A model generated the notes under the pieces. That model saw only the letters and a list, made by a program, of their open reading frames with translations, was not told the DNA's origin and did no database searches. A stretch of 64,000 nucleotides of DNA from Mauremys mutica. Lineage: Eukaryota; Chordata; Testudines; Geoemydidae. Shown piece by piece: positions 46,321 to 59,366 of the stretch (its first letter is position 1; each line of letters opens with the position of its first letter). Both the position numbers and the translations under genes were made by a program. Location: NCBI RefSeq assembly GCF_020497125.1, contig NC_059082.1:17783965-17847964 (forward strand), written 5' to 3'.

Positions 46321-46442
46321 CCTCTTCCCTAGAATTACTCCACCTTTAGACAATAATAATCATCCAAAGGATATTTAAGTAATAGATTTGTATGTTTTTG
46401 TCCTTTCAAAGCAGGATTCTTTGGGAGCCATAAAGGAGGTTC
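46321..46442. other. Short non-coding spacer
   Basis: Nothing recognised. Confidence 0.4.
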
Positions 46443-46481
46443 AAAGAGTCCTGTGGCACCTTATAGACTAACAGACGTATT
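46443..46481. mobile_element. Fragment of the palindromic (Penelope-like) repeat
   Basis: CAAAGAGTCCTGTGGCACCT and TATAGACTAACAGACGT match 33853-33891 with one or two differences. It is only 39 bp long and truncated at both sides. Confidence 0.75.
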
Positions 46482-47869
46482 TCCACTCCATAGTTGTGGT
46501 AATTATTGGGGGTGGGTGGGGGGAATAAAGTTGAAGGGATTTTTTTAAATTGGATATTTTATCTATTTTAGGTTTGTTGATAGCATAAGGTGATAGAAAG
46601 ACCCAATCAAAGAGAAAAAAAGACTAGTCTTGACTTAAGAGCAAATCTGGCATGACTTTCTTCCTTTTTTTTTTTAAAAAGCACCATTTCAAAATTAGTA
46701 TTGAACTAAAACTGTGCAGTAATTAAAGACCGTAAACAGAAGTAATTTGTATAGGCTCTCCTGAAAACAGCTGAAGTAAGCACCTGTGTTGTAAACAGAG
46801 ACCATTGCAAATCTGTGGGCCTAACTGAATTCCTAACAGAGGTATCATTTGCTTGCTTTCCCTGAATAGGGATGTAGTCCTGGCACTGTTCTCTCAATCC
46901 TGGGGTCACAACCAGGTGTCAGGGTTTATGGCAACCCTGCCCTTCCCTGATTGCTGTAAGAGAGCTGAGACCCACTGCACTCGGACATACTTTTGTGGTC
47001 GTATGGACCTACTGGAGGATTTGGGGTGGTACATACTGGAGGAAGCACTGTTACGTTACTGAGTGTAGCCATCACCATTCCTGTATGCTCTCTTCCATGC
47101 ATTCTGCCTACTCTTTGTTCTCTGCAAGCAGCACATCTCCAGGAATTACAGTGTCTCTTCATGCAATCACTTCATGCAGTCACAGTGTGACTTTAAAACT
47201 AGTCTGGCCCTATATCTTCTCTCTAGTTTCAGAAAGCAGATATTTATGAGGAAAGTAAAGAATATTGCAAGTCTTATGAGCCTGAATCTCTACTGCCTGG
47301 CACCTTCTGTAGTCATTTACATGACACATACAAACTGAGTAAGAAACAATGCCATTCTGTTTTCACAAAGTTTTATGCTCACTTTGCACAGGTAGTAAAG
47401 ACTAGACCCACTGTAGAGCAATGGAGAAACAGGCTTATGATCTTTTTTTTTTTCCCTGCATAAAAATAACTCCTTCCATTTTGTAAAAGGGAATGATTGG
47501 GTGCAGACTAGCTGAACTACATACTAATTAATATAATATACCTGATAAATATAGCTGATAGTTAGAAATGGCATTGGGAGAGTTACTATTACAGTGTGTC
47601 CCTGGGCCCTGATCTAACAAGAGTATCACCTTTTTGGTGGCTTTATTTTATTTATATATAAAAATATAGTAACTTTTTATTATAAACCAAACTGTCACAG
47701 CTTGTTGTTTCAGTCTTTGCTGTGACTGGAACTTGCACATGGTTTGGCATCTGTCACCTATGCAATCTCCTTTCAAACAAATGTAACATCAAGATATGCC
47801 CAGGGTGATCAGCCACATTTGCCACCAACATTTGCTGACTGGATCTGATAGGTCATTCAGCAGCGTATC
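46482..47869. other. Non-coding DNA
   Basis: No gene or element recognised. Confidence 0.4.
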
Positions 47870-47874
47870 AGTGT

Positions 47875-48428
47875 TGTAAGGGGGTCTGCCACTTCTTGAG
47901 CATCCCCTTGTGGCCAGCTGTGCCTCAGCAGTGCCCTTCTAGCAAAAGGCCTTCTTAAACACCACACAGCCTCTCCTTGTCTATTGGCCACCCCTTCTCA
48001 GGGGTCCAAGTTTATTCACATAAATAAAGCCCCAAAATAAAACTAAGTACCAAAACAGTCCATCAGTTTTACCCACTTCTCAGGTCACTCCCAGGGTTTT
48101 CTTGCCTGTAGTCTCAGCAGGGAAACCTTGCATTCCAGGTCTTTCTGCTGGTCCCTGTGCACTCTCAGCAGTCTCTGGTTCAACTTACTCCAAGGTGTTC
48201 CTGCTTGGGACCTTTCCTGCTTTGGCAGGCTACTCCCACATGACCCGACCTGGCTGGACTCTGTGGTTTCCAGACCCCCTGGTATCAGGGTCTTCCCTCC
48301 AACAGCCTTTCCTACTTTCTGCAGTTTCCCCTGTTTCCCCCTTCACTGTAGCCACCTGTTGCCCTTTACCTGATCCAACTCAGGTGTGCCCCTTGAGTAA
48401 CCAGGCAAGGGCAAGCCATCCTGTTACA
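47875..48428 (-). mobile_element. Solo LTR with target duplication
   Basis: 554 bp beginning TGTAAGGGGGTCTGCC and ending CATCCTGTTACA (TG...CA), flanked by exact 5-bp repeats AGTGT (47870-47874 and 48429-48433). Minus orientation is preferred because AATAAA on that strand then lies about 135 bp from the 3' end (near 48010), a normal R/U5 length. It is unrelated to the LTR at 3820-4520 except for the general pattern. A diverged second copy lies at 55458-56035. Confidence 0.82.
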
Positions 48429-48433
48429 AGTGT

Positions 48434-51400
48434 TAACTATTTTGGCATCTTAGTAGTCATAATTAGGCTTCAGAGTTCATCTTTGCTTGAAAGGAGCAAT
48501 TCAGTAATGCTTTATGGTCAAAGATTGTATTGCATTATTAGTATTTGTTTAGATTTAAAATAATTAAAGGACTCCTATCTAAGGCTCTGGGAACTGTTGC
48601 ATGAGTAATAATATAATCTTTTAATGTTCCTATGAATTTAAAGATAAAATCCCAGCAGCATGAAAGATTATACAGTGATATATTCATCTTGCCATACATG
48701 TCCTTGTGATCGCCATTAGAATTCCAACTTGCTGGAATGAAAGTATCCCACCACCAATACCAGACAACAAGTTTTATACACACCGACTCATAGAATTGCA
48801 TGTTTTGGGTGAGTGTTTGACCTTTTTTTCTTTTCTTTTTTTTTTTCAAATTGTCTCTAGACATGAAAATAAAACAGTTGGGTTAGTGGAACTAATAAAG
48901 ATTTTGGGGGAAGGAGGTTCTCCAAGGTACAAAGTTGAGCAAGAGTGTGTTTGTGAGTGTATGAGGCCTTTCTGTACTGCTACATGTTACAGCTCCAAAG
49001 GAGCAGAAAAAGAGCAGCTATGAATAATTATTTTTGAATATGCATATGTGTAAACTCCAACTATGAATCATATGATCAGTTCCTCTGTGGGCAAAGGGGA
49101 CATTTTGTCATGTTTGGTTAGATGTGATTTCTGCATGCAGCCGTGTATTTTCATAAATTCAAATGACTCTACTTGTCTAAGGAGAGGTCTTTAATTTTCC
49201 ATCTGGATTTGAGCAATTTGCACACAAAAGATCCATGGCAAAAAAAAATTGGTTGGTATTTTTATCAAGAAGGTTTACAGAAACCTGCATCTACACACTT
49301 CATTTCAGAAGATAAACATCTCCCTTCAGATCTGTTGTAGATAACAAAAGCAGTTCGCCCACACATACTACAGTAGCTTAACTTTTTCAGAACAGCTTGT
49401 TTGAATAAAAACAAATGTTTCCCAATTGCTTAAATACATTACATATTAAATTAACAATATCTTGTTCTCACAAAATTTCTGTGTTTCTTTAAAATCATTG
49501 GGAGTGTACTGATGCAGTTGTATCCTGATAGCACCAACAACATGCTAAGCACTGTCCAAACATGTACCAAGGCACATCTCTTGCCCTGAAGAGCTCACAG
49601 TTTCTTCACTTTATAAAGTAAAGGAATAGGTTTTGATTTTACTAGGGTGTGTAATTCGACAGGAAGTTGGTGGTGATCTCAGCAAGGAATAATTGGAATG
49701 TATGCTGCCTTTTAAAAACAAATGAACACGTATATAAAGCTTTAAAAATCAATGTTACAGTGTCAGGGTATTATGACAGCTAGACAGGATGATGTTTGAT
49801 GCTGCATTAGAACCTAAACTAGAACAAAAAGCCATTTAATTTTCTCCTTCTTTTGGATTGTGGTTGTGTCACTGTTGTTTTGTCCTCACCCCTGTCTGCA
49901 GTGTTGGCAACCCTCTTGTGAATTTATCGCTATTTTGACCTCTGCTGGTACCAATCTTGCCATGATGCAAGAAGCTCCAGCCTTGGAGCAATTTTGGGAT
50001 GGGCTGAGGAAATGCCCTCTCAATTGACTGCCTTCCCTACTCCCCACCTCCTGGGGAAGAACAGCCAGTTACAGCTGTTGCCGGTGGTAGACAGCACGCT
50101 CCTCTCCCTACTTTCAGAAGTAGAGACAAGGAGCCTCAGGAAGCAGCCAACACTATTCTCAAAATAGTGGAAGAGAGATCTCAGGGTGACTCTGCTTGCT
50201 CCTTCTCCAGTCCCCTCCTGTGAAAAATGGGTCGGTCTGTTCCCTGCTACCTCCCCACTCCCCCAGTCCCTGTGCTGCAAAACCAGGTCTGGGAAGCGGG
50301 AGAGGAGCTGCTTCCCTTAAATCTGGGAGAGGTGAAACAACACCGCTGCTGCAGGAGAAGCAGCGGTTTGTTAGGGCAAGAGGCAAATGTGAAATTGTGG
50401 GGTTTATGGGGGTGTAGAATGGGCATGTGCCTGAGGATGCAAAGTAGATGTGGGGCTAGTGATAGAAAAAATCTCTGTTAGTCCAGTGAGTTTCCTATGT
50501 AAACCAACAAATCTTTATTTTGTTAAATCTGATATGGTCTTATCTGCTCAGGAGTTAACTTTTAAATGTCCAGGTATTCCTCCCAAAGAACCGATTGCAA
50601 GATTGATGCTTCCCAAGGCAGAAAAGTCCTGTTTATTATTTTGAGTTTAAACACTGAGGTAAAGCTGCCTTTTGTGGTCTTTTGGGCATAAATGGAACAG
50701 GTGTGTGACTGCCACAGACAGGGGAGCCATGTCAAAGCACAATTAAATCATTGTGAAAGATCAGTGTTCTTCCAAAGGTCTGGGTATTTACAGACAGAAA
50801 TGTTTTAAGAAAGCTTTCTCTGAACTGGACTCCAGGTGATCTATAGAAAAGACTTTCTTTTAAGAACAGGCTTTCCATCAGCCTAATTGTGTTTGCCCAG
50901 TAAGAGCTACAACTTATCACTTACGTCTGGACAACCTGTTTGAAATGAGTGCTGCAGACTGTGAAGTGGCACTCTGCACTCCTGCACTGTCCTACGTTGA
51001 TCCTTGGATGCTGAGAAGTTTTGATTTCTTTAAACCAGTCCCTCTGTGCGGACAAGGCAGATAGTTCAGTGGTAAATTGTTCTGTGTGTGCCAGGAAACA
51101 CAGCACCCCACTAAAAGATTGTTAAATGGAAAAGAGGGAGGAGCTCCCAGGCAGCACGGAGCCAGCTGCTGCTGCTGGACTCCTTGCTGACCTGAACAGT
51201 ACTGGCTGGGAGTGAAAGAATAGCTTGTATAACTCACTGGTTCTACCAAGTACATGGTGGTACACTGCAAATAAACTTTCTGTGCAGGTATTTTTGGAGT
51301 TCTGCCTCAAACCAAGTGGATAAGGAGCATTTACGGCTCTAGCAATAAAATTCTGCAGATGTTCATTTTGTGTGTGCCATGCTTAAAAGCAAAGTCATGT

Positions 51401-54400
51401 TATGCCTTGATCAGATTGACTCTGAATACATACAAGTGTAACTCTGGGTTGGGGTTTGTACTTTCAAAGCTATGTGTTGGTTTTTTTTAAGCACAAATAG
51501 TGAAAATCTTGAAGTCCCACATTAAGCCTTCTAAGTGACAAGAAGATGGTTTTCTTTGTAGGATTTAAATATCTGGATTAGGTCACTTAGCTCTTGTATA
51601 GCTGTAACCAGCCTCAACTTGTACTGTGGTGACACACATCTGCTGACTCGATGGATCAGCGCATTAAGCTTCAGGCTGACTGGTGGGCCATGCTTGAAAG
51701 ACTTTTGGCATGTGCTGGTGCCTGTATTTTCCACCCTTGACTGAAAGCATATGCTTCATACAATTGAGACTGTGTTAGCATGTAGGTCTCAGGCAGCTTC
51801 CTACACATCTGGCAGAGCCTGGCCCTCCTTCCAGGTGAATCATCTCTCCTGGGAGGGTGGCTTGCAGCATTGTGGCATCTGCAGAGTGGCAGGAAGTGTC
51901 TGAATTCATCTGAGAGTGATTTTTATCTCCACATGCTTTTCCAATTTCATCAGACCCCTCATGCTACATTCCAAGTGACATGATTAAACCTGCCAAAGAC
52001 AAAAAGAGGCTGATTGATAAAAATTATCTTTGACCCTTCACAATCTGTCATGGTTTAAGACAGCAGTCGTAATAACTGGCTGCAATAAGTGTTATGTAAA
52101 GAGAACCTGTGCATTCCTTGAATAATATTCTCTACTGCTGTTTGTGTTTAACCTCTTTGAATCAAGATTATTCCCTTGCTTTTTGTTTCCATCTTATCAC
52201 CCACATTAACTTGTCATCAGAGAAACAGAAGAATGCACTGCACTTGATGTATAAACTTTAAACTGAAGTTTAAAGTGGCACTTTAAATACTCTGATTTCC
52301 ATCACCTTGGTTTATTATTTTTAATATGCAAGCGTAAGGTATAGTAAATCCACAGACCAACAGCTAAGGATCAGTGTTCACAAAGAAGTTTAGGTATTTT
52401 ACAGGGTAGTTGCATTTTAACAAGGAGCATGTGGATCTATTTCTCAGTCTGAAATGAAAATCCTTGAAAGAAGGCTCTAAATATACCAGGTATTGCACAG
52501 TGAGTGGGGCATTTTATAAGCATAGTGCATAAAAATATTTTCATTATTCAATATGCTGTACTAGTCCAGGTGCTTGGGTTACATTCCCTCCCAACCAAGC
52601 ATCTGGTCTGGTATAGAAAACTACAAGAAAGGAAATTAACCCCTTCATATCTTCAGATGTATGATGGGTTGCAGCTTGCCTTTTGGGGGGTTCTGGGCTA
52701 ACACCAGCAATGCCAGTGATAGAAATGAAAGTTCTGATGAAAATATATTTGAAATCTCTCCCTTTCTTTTGCATCCACCACAATTTTCATCCAGCTCAGA
52801 ACAGAGACATCCTTTTCTCAAAGGGAAAAAAAATAGTCAGACCACGAAACATTTAGAAGACTAAAAAAGTACAAGTGCCACATCTGTAGGGGTAATAGGC
52901 TATAGTGAAAAATTAGTAGACTAAATTCTGTTCTTGGTTACACCAGTGTAAATGTAGAGTAACTTTACTGACTTCCTTTGAATTACTCTGGACTAAAACT
53001 ACTGTAGTGAGGGCAGAATCTGATCCACTACATTTTAAAGTGCACTTGGGGTCCTTCCGCTGTCAGTAACTGCTAAGCTCTTTTGAGATCCTTGGTTGAA
53101 ATGATCTACATATTCTTCTGATGCACAAGATTATTAGAAAGATCAAGATGACCAAGCCTGAGCCATTCACATCGCTCCAGACTGGCCCAGACAGCTGCAG
53201 TTTGCCTGTTGGGTGTACTTGGGGATGGACTCTCTGTGAACTTTCCCTCAAAGGCTAGCTGTGCGTGGGAGCATTCTGTATCCTGACTGGTGCCAAATCT
53301 CACCCTGATGGCTGGACGTGTGACAAGCAAAGATTACAAGTTATAGCTTTTTTTGAGAAAGTGGTAGATTCTCTTCTACCTAGCCGGAAATCCATGCTGG
53401 GGCTCATATTACACAGAGCGGGAGACACTTGCATTGCTGTTCCAGGAGAGTCAAGGCAACAAATAAATATTTGCTTGGCACATTGTTCCTAAAGGCTTGG
53501 TGGTTAGTATTCTCTAGAGCAGGGCCTTGCAGATAACTGCTACCACAACAAAGCACCTGGTCACTGAGTAGCCCCACCAGTGTTTGATATCTTACAGGTC
53601 CTTCTTCAAGATATTTTACAAAAGAATTGATATTACTTAGCATACTAATAGGAGCTTAGACATTATCATTTAAGGTAAAAATTGAACTCCAGGTATCCTC
53701 TTAGGAAGAATGATCTAGTTAATGTTGCCCCAGTCTGCTAGCAAGCAGCTTCTTTGGCATGCTGATAAAAGACCTGTTAAATTTAACTGTAGAACTAAAT
53801 TTGTCATTCCCTCTATTCATCTTTTCCATTGGGTTTATTTTCATTTTTTCAGTTATCAGACAACTTGATTTACCCATTGTTGGCATCTCAAATATACTCG
53901 GCCAAGTTCGACAGTTCTACAATTTGTTCATTTTGTGTATTATTTGTTTGTAATTTAAAATGTTTATAAGAAATATTCCTACCTACTCTACTCGTATGTG
54001 CATTCAAAAACAACAACCAAAAAAACCCAAAACCCCTTTATGCTACTTGTTAAGGTGCTACTGTGTCATTCCAAAGAAAGTTCTGTTGGGCCAAATGTGG
54101 CCCAAAGTATTAGAACACTTTACATGAAAGTTGAATTCAGGTTTTACTTTGCTGTTAAGATTTAAAATTGCCTGGAGTGTTCTAACAAATTACAAATTTT
54201 GGGTCTGCTTTTAATTGAATGTTGTTTACAAGTATCCATATTTCCAGAGACCTTGAGGGAGGAGGGAGGTAACATAAATTGGTGCCATTTGAACCCTTTT
54301 GGTAACCCTCTTTCATTAGGGAGTTGCTGATAGGAACTGTCATTCAACAGCTATAAAGCCCAGAGCTCATAGATAGGCCATCTGGAAAGACTACAGCCTA

Positions 54401-55457
54401 AGCTAAATCTGAAGTCCACTGAGTTTTGGAGGGGAGGCAGGTGTGTGGAAGGAAAAAACTGTAGACACAGCTCTGAGGAGTATTTTGTCAAGGCTTTACA
54501 GTGCAGTAAGCAAATTAATAATACATCAGAATGAGCTGGTAGAAAATGTCCAGTCCACGCCCCGATTGATACAACTGTATCTGATCTTTAGAAATGTTAT
54601 AGTAACTAACATATATTGGAAATCATGCATAAGTTGATTAACATCTAATTTTTTAATAGTGCCTATTGGTAACAGAGGTTTCTGTGTACTGACAATACTT
54701 CTTGTCATTCAGTGTGTATCATAGTATTTCTTATACATACACAATATTTCCCATATATGAAGGAATCCTCTAAGTAATCAAGGACATAAACAGAGGATAT
54801 ACTTACCAGAATTTTCACCTAAAAGCAATGAAGCAAGTGTAGCTAAAAGAATGTCTCCTTCATTTTTTCCATTAAATATTCTTCTGCTAACACAGCTATA
54901 GCTAAGATTATGTCAGCATTTCCACTTTCAGTATTTCTAACCCAGCCGTAAAAGTTCATGCTGGGCTTAAACTTGGCTTACATATTAGTTCGGCAGCTTT
55001 ATAATGTTCAATTGGCCCGAGGGAGGAAGGGGGACAAAAGATGAGAAACCCTATACAAATGCAACCTTAAGATTGCACAGTTAAAAATATTAAGGTCAAG
55101 AAATGCTAAGGTTTAAGTCTGTACATCACTATCATCCCACACATGTTGCACATATGTAGTAGTTCCTAGCTAAAGTCATAGCTTGACAGGTTATTGATTT
55201 TGAAGTAAAAATGAATATCATAAAAAATACAAAGTGTGCAATCAGGACACGTTAATGCTGCTTTAGGAAAGTTAAATTTTGCATTTCCCGAGAAGTAATT
55301 TTAACTGTAACCTTAAGCCTGCATAATGTAGGGAGGAGTTGTACTTAATTTCTTTGAATTTATTTTTTTTAAGGAAGAAGTGAAAAATATTGCTTGTGCA
55401 AAGCAATGTCAGCAGGAAGCTTTGTAGTACACATCTAATTTATGAGATGTGAGAGGG
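48434..55457. other. Long non-coding stretch with old repeats
   Basis: No gene seen in 7 kb. It contains an ancient repeat at 49510-49620 (CTAAGCACTGTCCAAACATG), a palindromic repeat at 52919-53027 (TTACACCAGTGTAAATGTAG ... GGCAGAATCTGATCC), and at 51120-51310 a CAAATAAACTTTCTG stretch that could be part of an LTR but lacks ends. A polypyrimidine tract at 48820-48850 followed by CTAG looks like a splice acceptor, but the open frame after it shows no known domain. Confidence 0.4.
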
Positions 55458-56035
55458 TGTAGTGGGGCCTGCTGCAGCCTGTGTGCCCACTCAAGGCCAG
55501 GGGCACCTCTGTACTGCCCTGATAACAACTGCTCCTTCAACGGGCTTCTTAAATGCTACAGAGGCTTTTCTTGTCCATTTGGCCCGTTTTTTCAGGGGTC
55601 TGAGCTTTATTCACCTCAATAAAGCTCCAAAATGAAACTCAAGGTCCAAAAACGCAGTCCATCCGTTTTACCTTCTTGTCAGGTCACTCCCACTCGCTGT
55701 AGTCTCACTGTACATGTTCCAGGTCTTTTTGCTGAAGCTTGCTCATTCCAAGCAGTCTCCAATTCACTCTACTCTCAGGCCTTCCTGCTTTGGCAGGTCA
55801 CTCCCAGCCCCTGGCTGGAGCATTCACTTTCTGGCTTTTGCCTCCAACCCCCCTGCTGTCAGGGTCTTCCCTACAGAAATCTTTCTTGCTTCCCCCTTCA
55901 CTACACCTATGTGCTGGGAATTATCCTGCTCTTGCCCCAGTGTGGCTCATTCTGTAATCTGGGTTGGCTAGCCCCAGCCTTAATGGGGAAGCCACTTGGC
56001 TATAGAGGAGATGGAGGCAATTCACACCTCATAGG
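55458..56035 (-). mobile_element. Diverged second copy of the 47875-48428 LTR
   Basis: Shares in order TTCTTAAA, CTTGTCC, CAGGGGTC.GA/CTTTATTCAC, AATAAAGC.CC, TTTTACC.CTTC, TCAGGTCACTCCCA, CTGCTTTGGCAGG and TCAGGGTCTTCCCT with the first copy, in the same orientation. It starts TGTAGTGGGG. The right end and duplication are unclear, so it may be truncated. Confidence 0.65.
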
Positions 56036-58489
56036 GTTGAGTAGTGTGGGTCAGGGGTAAATTACAACCTTTGCTACAATTGCAGTTTTTCTGGAATTTT
56101 TTTCTACAAGATTGGGTTAGCAGGGCAGCCGCCCTGCCTCTTCAAATTGAGTTTAGTCCTTCTGCCATTGAAGTTAATGGCAAAAATCCCATTGATGTCA
56201 ATGAGGGCAGGACTGAGCCCACTGTTTTGGCTGTATCTGAGCATTAAAAAGGTGTGTGCTTTTTAAATACTAGAGAGCCTGGAATTAGTGGGATTTTGCA
56301 GAATAAAACAAATATTGTAGAGATACCCTAACCTTCTTGATCTGCCATTTTTTCTCCTGTCCTTGATGTTAAGGCAGTGGTTTTATGGAGAACTTTGCTG
56401 TGTGTTCAGTTGAGACCCACAATATCTTGCAAAATATCACTTCAGCATCCTGGCATCAGCAGTCAGTTTTAATACCTGCCTGAACCCCCCCTGGTAGGGC
56501 CAGGAATGGAGAATGCATAGTGTGATCTTACACAGTGGGCAGGGCTTTGTTAGATTGATTAAAAACTCATTCTGGAGCGTACCAAGGGGTGTTTTTTTTG
56601 TCACTTTGATAACTTTAACCATCACACTAATTTTTATAACTAATTCCCAGATGTACCTCCTCCTCTTTGACGACTATTCACATGCCATCTCCCAAAGCAC
56701 AATTATCTTGCCGATATAGAATGATGTAAGGAATATACATACCAGGCTAGTGACAGTTGCTTTAAAGAGTTTGTCAAAACCTTTTTTTTTTTTAAGACGC
56801 TTGAGCATGAATTTGAAGTTCATGCAAGTAAGAGTATAATAACAGTAGCCTCACTTGGGCCTTGTCCAAACTTTCCCTACAGAGCTTGGGAAGAACTCCT
56901 CTGGGCTGGATTTGTGTTTCATCAGCTTCTGCTTTAACTGAGACAAGGGACACAGTTTCAGAGTAAACCAACAGAAGGTATTAACAGGGCCCTTTGGGCA
57001 ACGTGAAAGAGTGCCTCAGTCCTTCTGTCTCTTGAGAGTCTGAACACCAACTCAATTGTCTCACTTCGTTTTCCCTTGCGGGAATGCTTAGCCTTACAAA
57101 CACTGCTTAGGCTTACAGGTATATTCCCACCAATTAAAGAGGAGAGGTTCCTTACAAGTTCTGCCAATGCACCCACCTAGCTTCAACATTGCCAAATATA
57201 ATAAAAGGTGTCAAAGTGTGTGGTGGTTTTGGGATCTGTTCCAATGGGGACCAAGATGAGATGATCACACCCATACTCACAATCTTAACTATCCATAAAA
57301 CTAGATCCTTGTGTATTCCTACAGAATAAACTTGGGGCCATATTCATCAAATTAGTGGAGTTTCACCAGGAATGCTTTTGGCTTAGTGTTTTGTATACTA
57401 CTTTCCCCACTGGCACAGTACTACCTACAGAGTGACCTACAAGGCAACATTGAGATCTGTATTAGGTTTAGTTTAGGTCTTGGGCCTGAGTTATGAAGCC
57501 AATCAGATTTTGGGTTCAGATTTGACGTCACTAAAACGTCACAAAGTCTTCTTGTTATATTTGAGCTGCAAATGGCAGAGATTTTATAAGGTCTTCCAAG
57601 ATTGCCCTGCATCTGAACCAAAAAATAGGTGCCTTCTAATCTTGGATCCAGTCAAATCCTGAAGCCAGAGGTTTGGATTTGGAGGAAGAATTGAATCCAA
57701 ACTCCCCTTAAATTTGAAGGGGGTTAGATTCAGAATTCTGATTTTGGGCTATCTCTAGTAATAATCTACAACTGTGCTAAGAGCACAGTAAAGCCTAATT
57801 ACTATTAGCATATTTCTAAGCTCCTTTTCATATCTTGCCAAATGGGAGCTTCTGCACAGCAATAATACAGTTGGCATAGTGGATATGCATTGATGTTTTT
57901 GTCGCTCTGTGACCACTGAGAAATGAGGACAGCTGTAAAACACTGCTCTACTCCGCTTCCAAAGCATTTGAGTGATTCAGCTATTTTCCAGTAAAAAAAC
58001 AGGTACCCTGCTTAATCTGATCATACATTAAGCACTACAATAGAACATAAGACATAAGGCTGCCATGGGAATGAACCTTCTCTGGCCAAGTGCTATACTG
58101 GCCTCATTTTGGTACAAAGGGAAGGCAGTGGGTCCTTTCTACAGGTGTGACCTCTCTTCTCCCTGGCAGAAGCCCTGTGCCCTGGTGTGGATTGACAGAA
58201 GCCAACATAGTAGCTCAGGGGTGAATTTAGCCCACTGGCTTTCTGTGGGGAGCTGACTCCAAGTTGCATGAAAACTACAACCTGGTTCTCTTATTATTTT
58301 AAACTCTCCCAAATGTTTAAAATTTCATTTTTCTGTGAAACAGCATTCAAGGTAAGTACTCAGTCCCCTAGCATGGACTAGAGCTGTAATTAGAGAGGAA
58401 TAATAATAATTTACACTGTCAGCACTGTTCACCTGAGGATCTCAAGGTAATTTAGAAAAAATAAAGTAAGCCTTACAACAGCCCTATGA
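56036..58489. other. Non-coding DNA
   Basis: A fold-back repeat around 56155-56218 (AGTCCTTCTGCCATTGAAGT against TGTCAATGAGGGCAGGACTG). No gene recognised. Confidence 0.45.
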
Positions 58490-58615
58490 GATGGGTCAGA
58501 TTGTTGTATTCATCTCGCCTGTGGGGACACTAAAGCACAGAGAGGCTTAAGTGACCTGCCCAAGGTCACATGGTAAGTCCATGACAAAACCTGGAGTCTA
58601 GTTCCCTGCTGTGAC
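58490..58615 (+). repeat. MIR-type SINE
   Basis: GTGGGGACACTAAAGCACAG, AGAGGCTTAAGTGACCTGCC and CAAGGTCACATGGTAAGTCC closely follow the conserved core of mammalian-wide/amniote MIR. Upstream words (ACAGCCCTATGAGATGGGTC) belong to the same repeat. Confidence 0.75.
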
Positions 58616-58690
58616 AATGAGAGAATACTGAGCCCACCTTGCCACTGTGTCCCAAAATTATTGTTTTTCAGTCACTGGACAACATTGGGG

Positions 58691-59366
58691 CAGTCCAGAT
58701 TGGATTAAGGCATAGACCCAATGGGCCTGTGCTTAGGGCCCAGCTCCTGGCATCATGCAATTACCTCAGAATGGCAGCCCCCCGTGGTGTCCATGCTGGG
58801 TCAACAGGAGATGTTCTCCCATCGACTTTCCTTATACTTCTCATTTTGGTGGAGTACCTGAGTCGACAGGAGAGCAATCGGTGGTCGATTTAGTGGGTCT
58901 TGATCAGCTAAATCGACCCCTGGTGGATCGATCACTGTGTGTCGATCCCCGGTAAGTGGAGACAAGTCCTGAGACAATAGCTCTGAGAGGAGTGATAGTA
59001 CCTATGCAACTCAATGGGGCATTAATGCCAAGACTCATTGCTCTGGGGGGCTCTGTCAATCTCAGCAGAGAACTGTGTGTGTGGCAGGAGTAGAACTGTG
59101 TAACAGGCTTAGCCAACCCACCCAGGCAGATACATCTGGGCTACTGGGGCATGTACTGGGAGCTACTGCAGCTGCCCCTGCCTCTCAGCAGAGGGAAGGG
59201 AGAGAGGGACCACTGCTGCCACTCTGGGAGCAGAAGGGAAGCACTATACCTCTACCCTGCCTCTTTGGGAGGGTCTGAGGGATCCTCTGTCACTGCCACT
59301 CCAAGTAGGAGGCAAAACCACATGTCCTGGTGTGCCTTGAGCCTAGGATTCCTTAATCCGGCCCTG
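58691..59366. mobile_element. hAT-like non-autonomous element, with nested MITE
   Basis: Left end CAGTCCAGATTGGATTAAGG and right end CCTTAATCCGGCCCTG are imperfect inverted repeats of the CAGGGCCGGATTAA type common in turtles. No 8-bp duplication is visible (CATTGGGG against AGGGTGGT). From about 58790 to 58970 a GTCGA-rich fold-back segment (GGTCGATTTAGTGGG against CAGCTAAATCGACC) is a separate, Harbinger-type MITE inserted in it. Confidence 0.65.

Noticed and set aside
48800..49023. Polypyrimidine tract with CTAG followed by an open frame, as a possible host exon
   Set aside because: The frame has no known domain and the acceptor pattern is frequent by chance in T-rich DNA.
51120..51310. 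Possible retroviral R/U5 segment (CAAATAAACTTTCTG)
   Set aside because: No TG/CA ends, no target duplication and no second copy in the window.
47875..56035. The two related LTRs as ends of a single provirus
   Set aside because: They are too divergent, the first has its own exact target duplication, and no gag/pol/env remnants were recognised between them.
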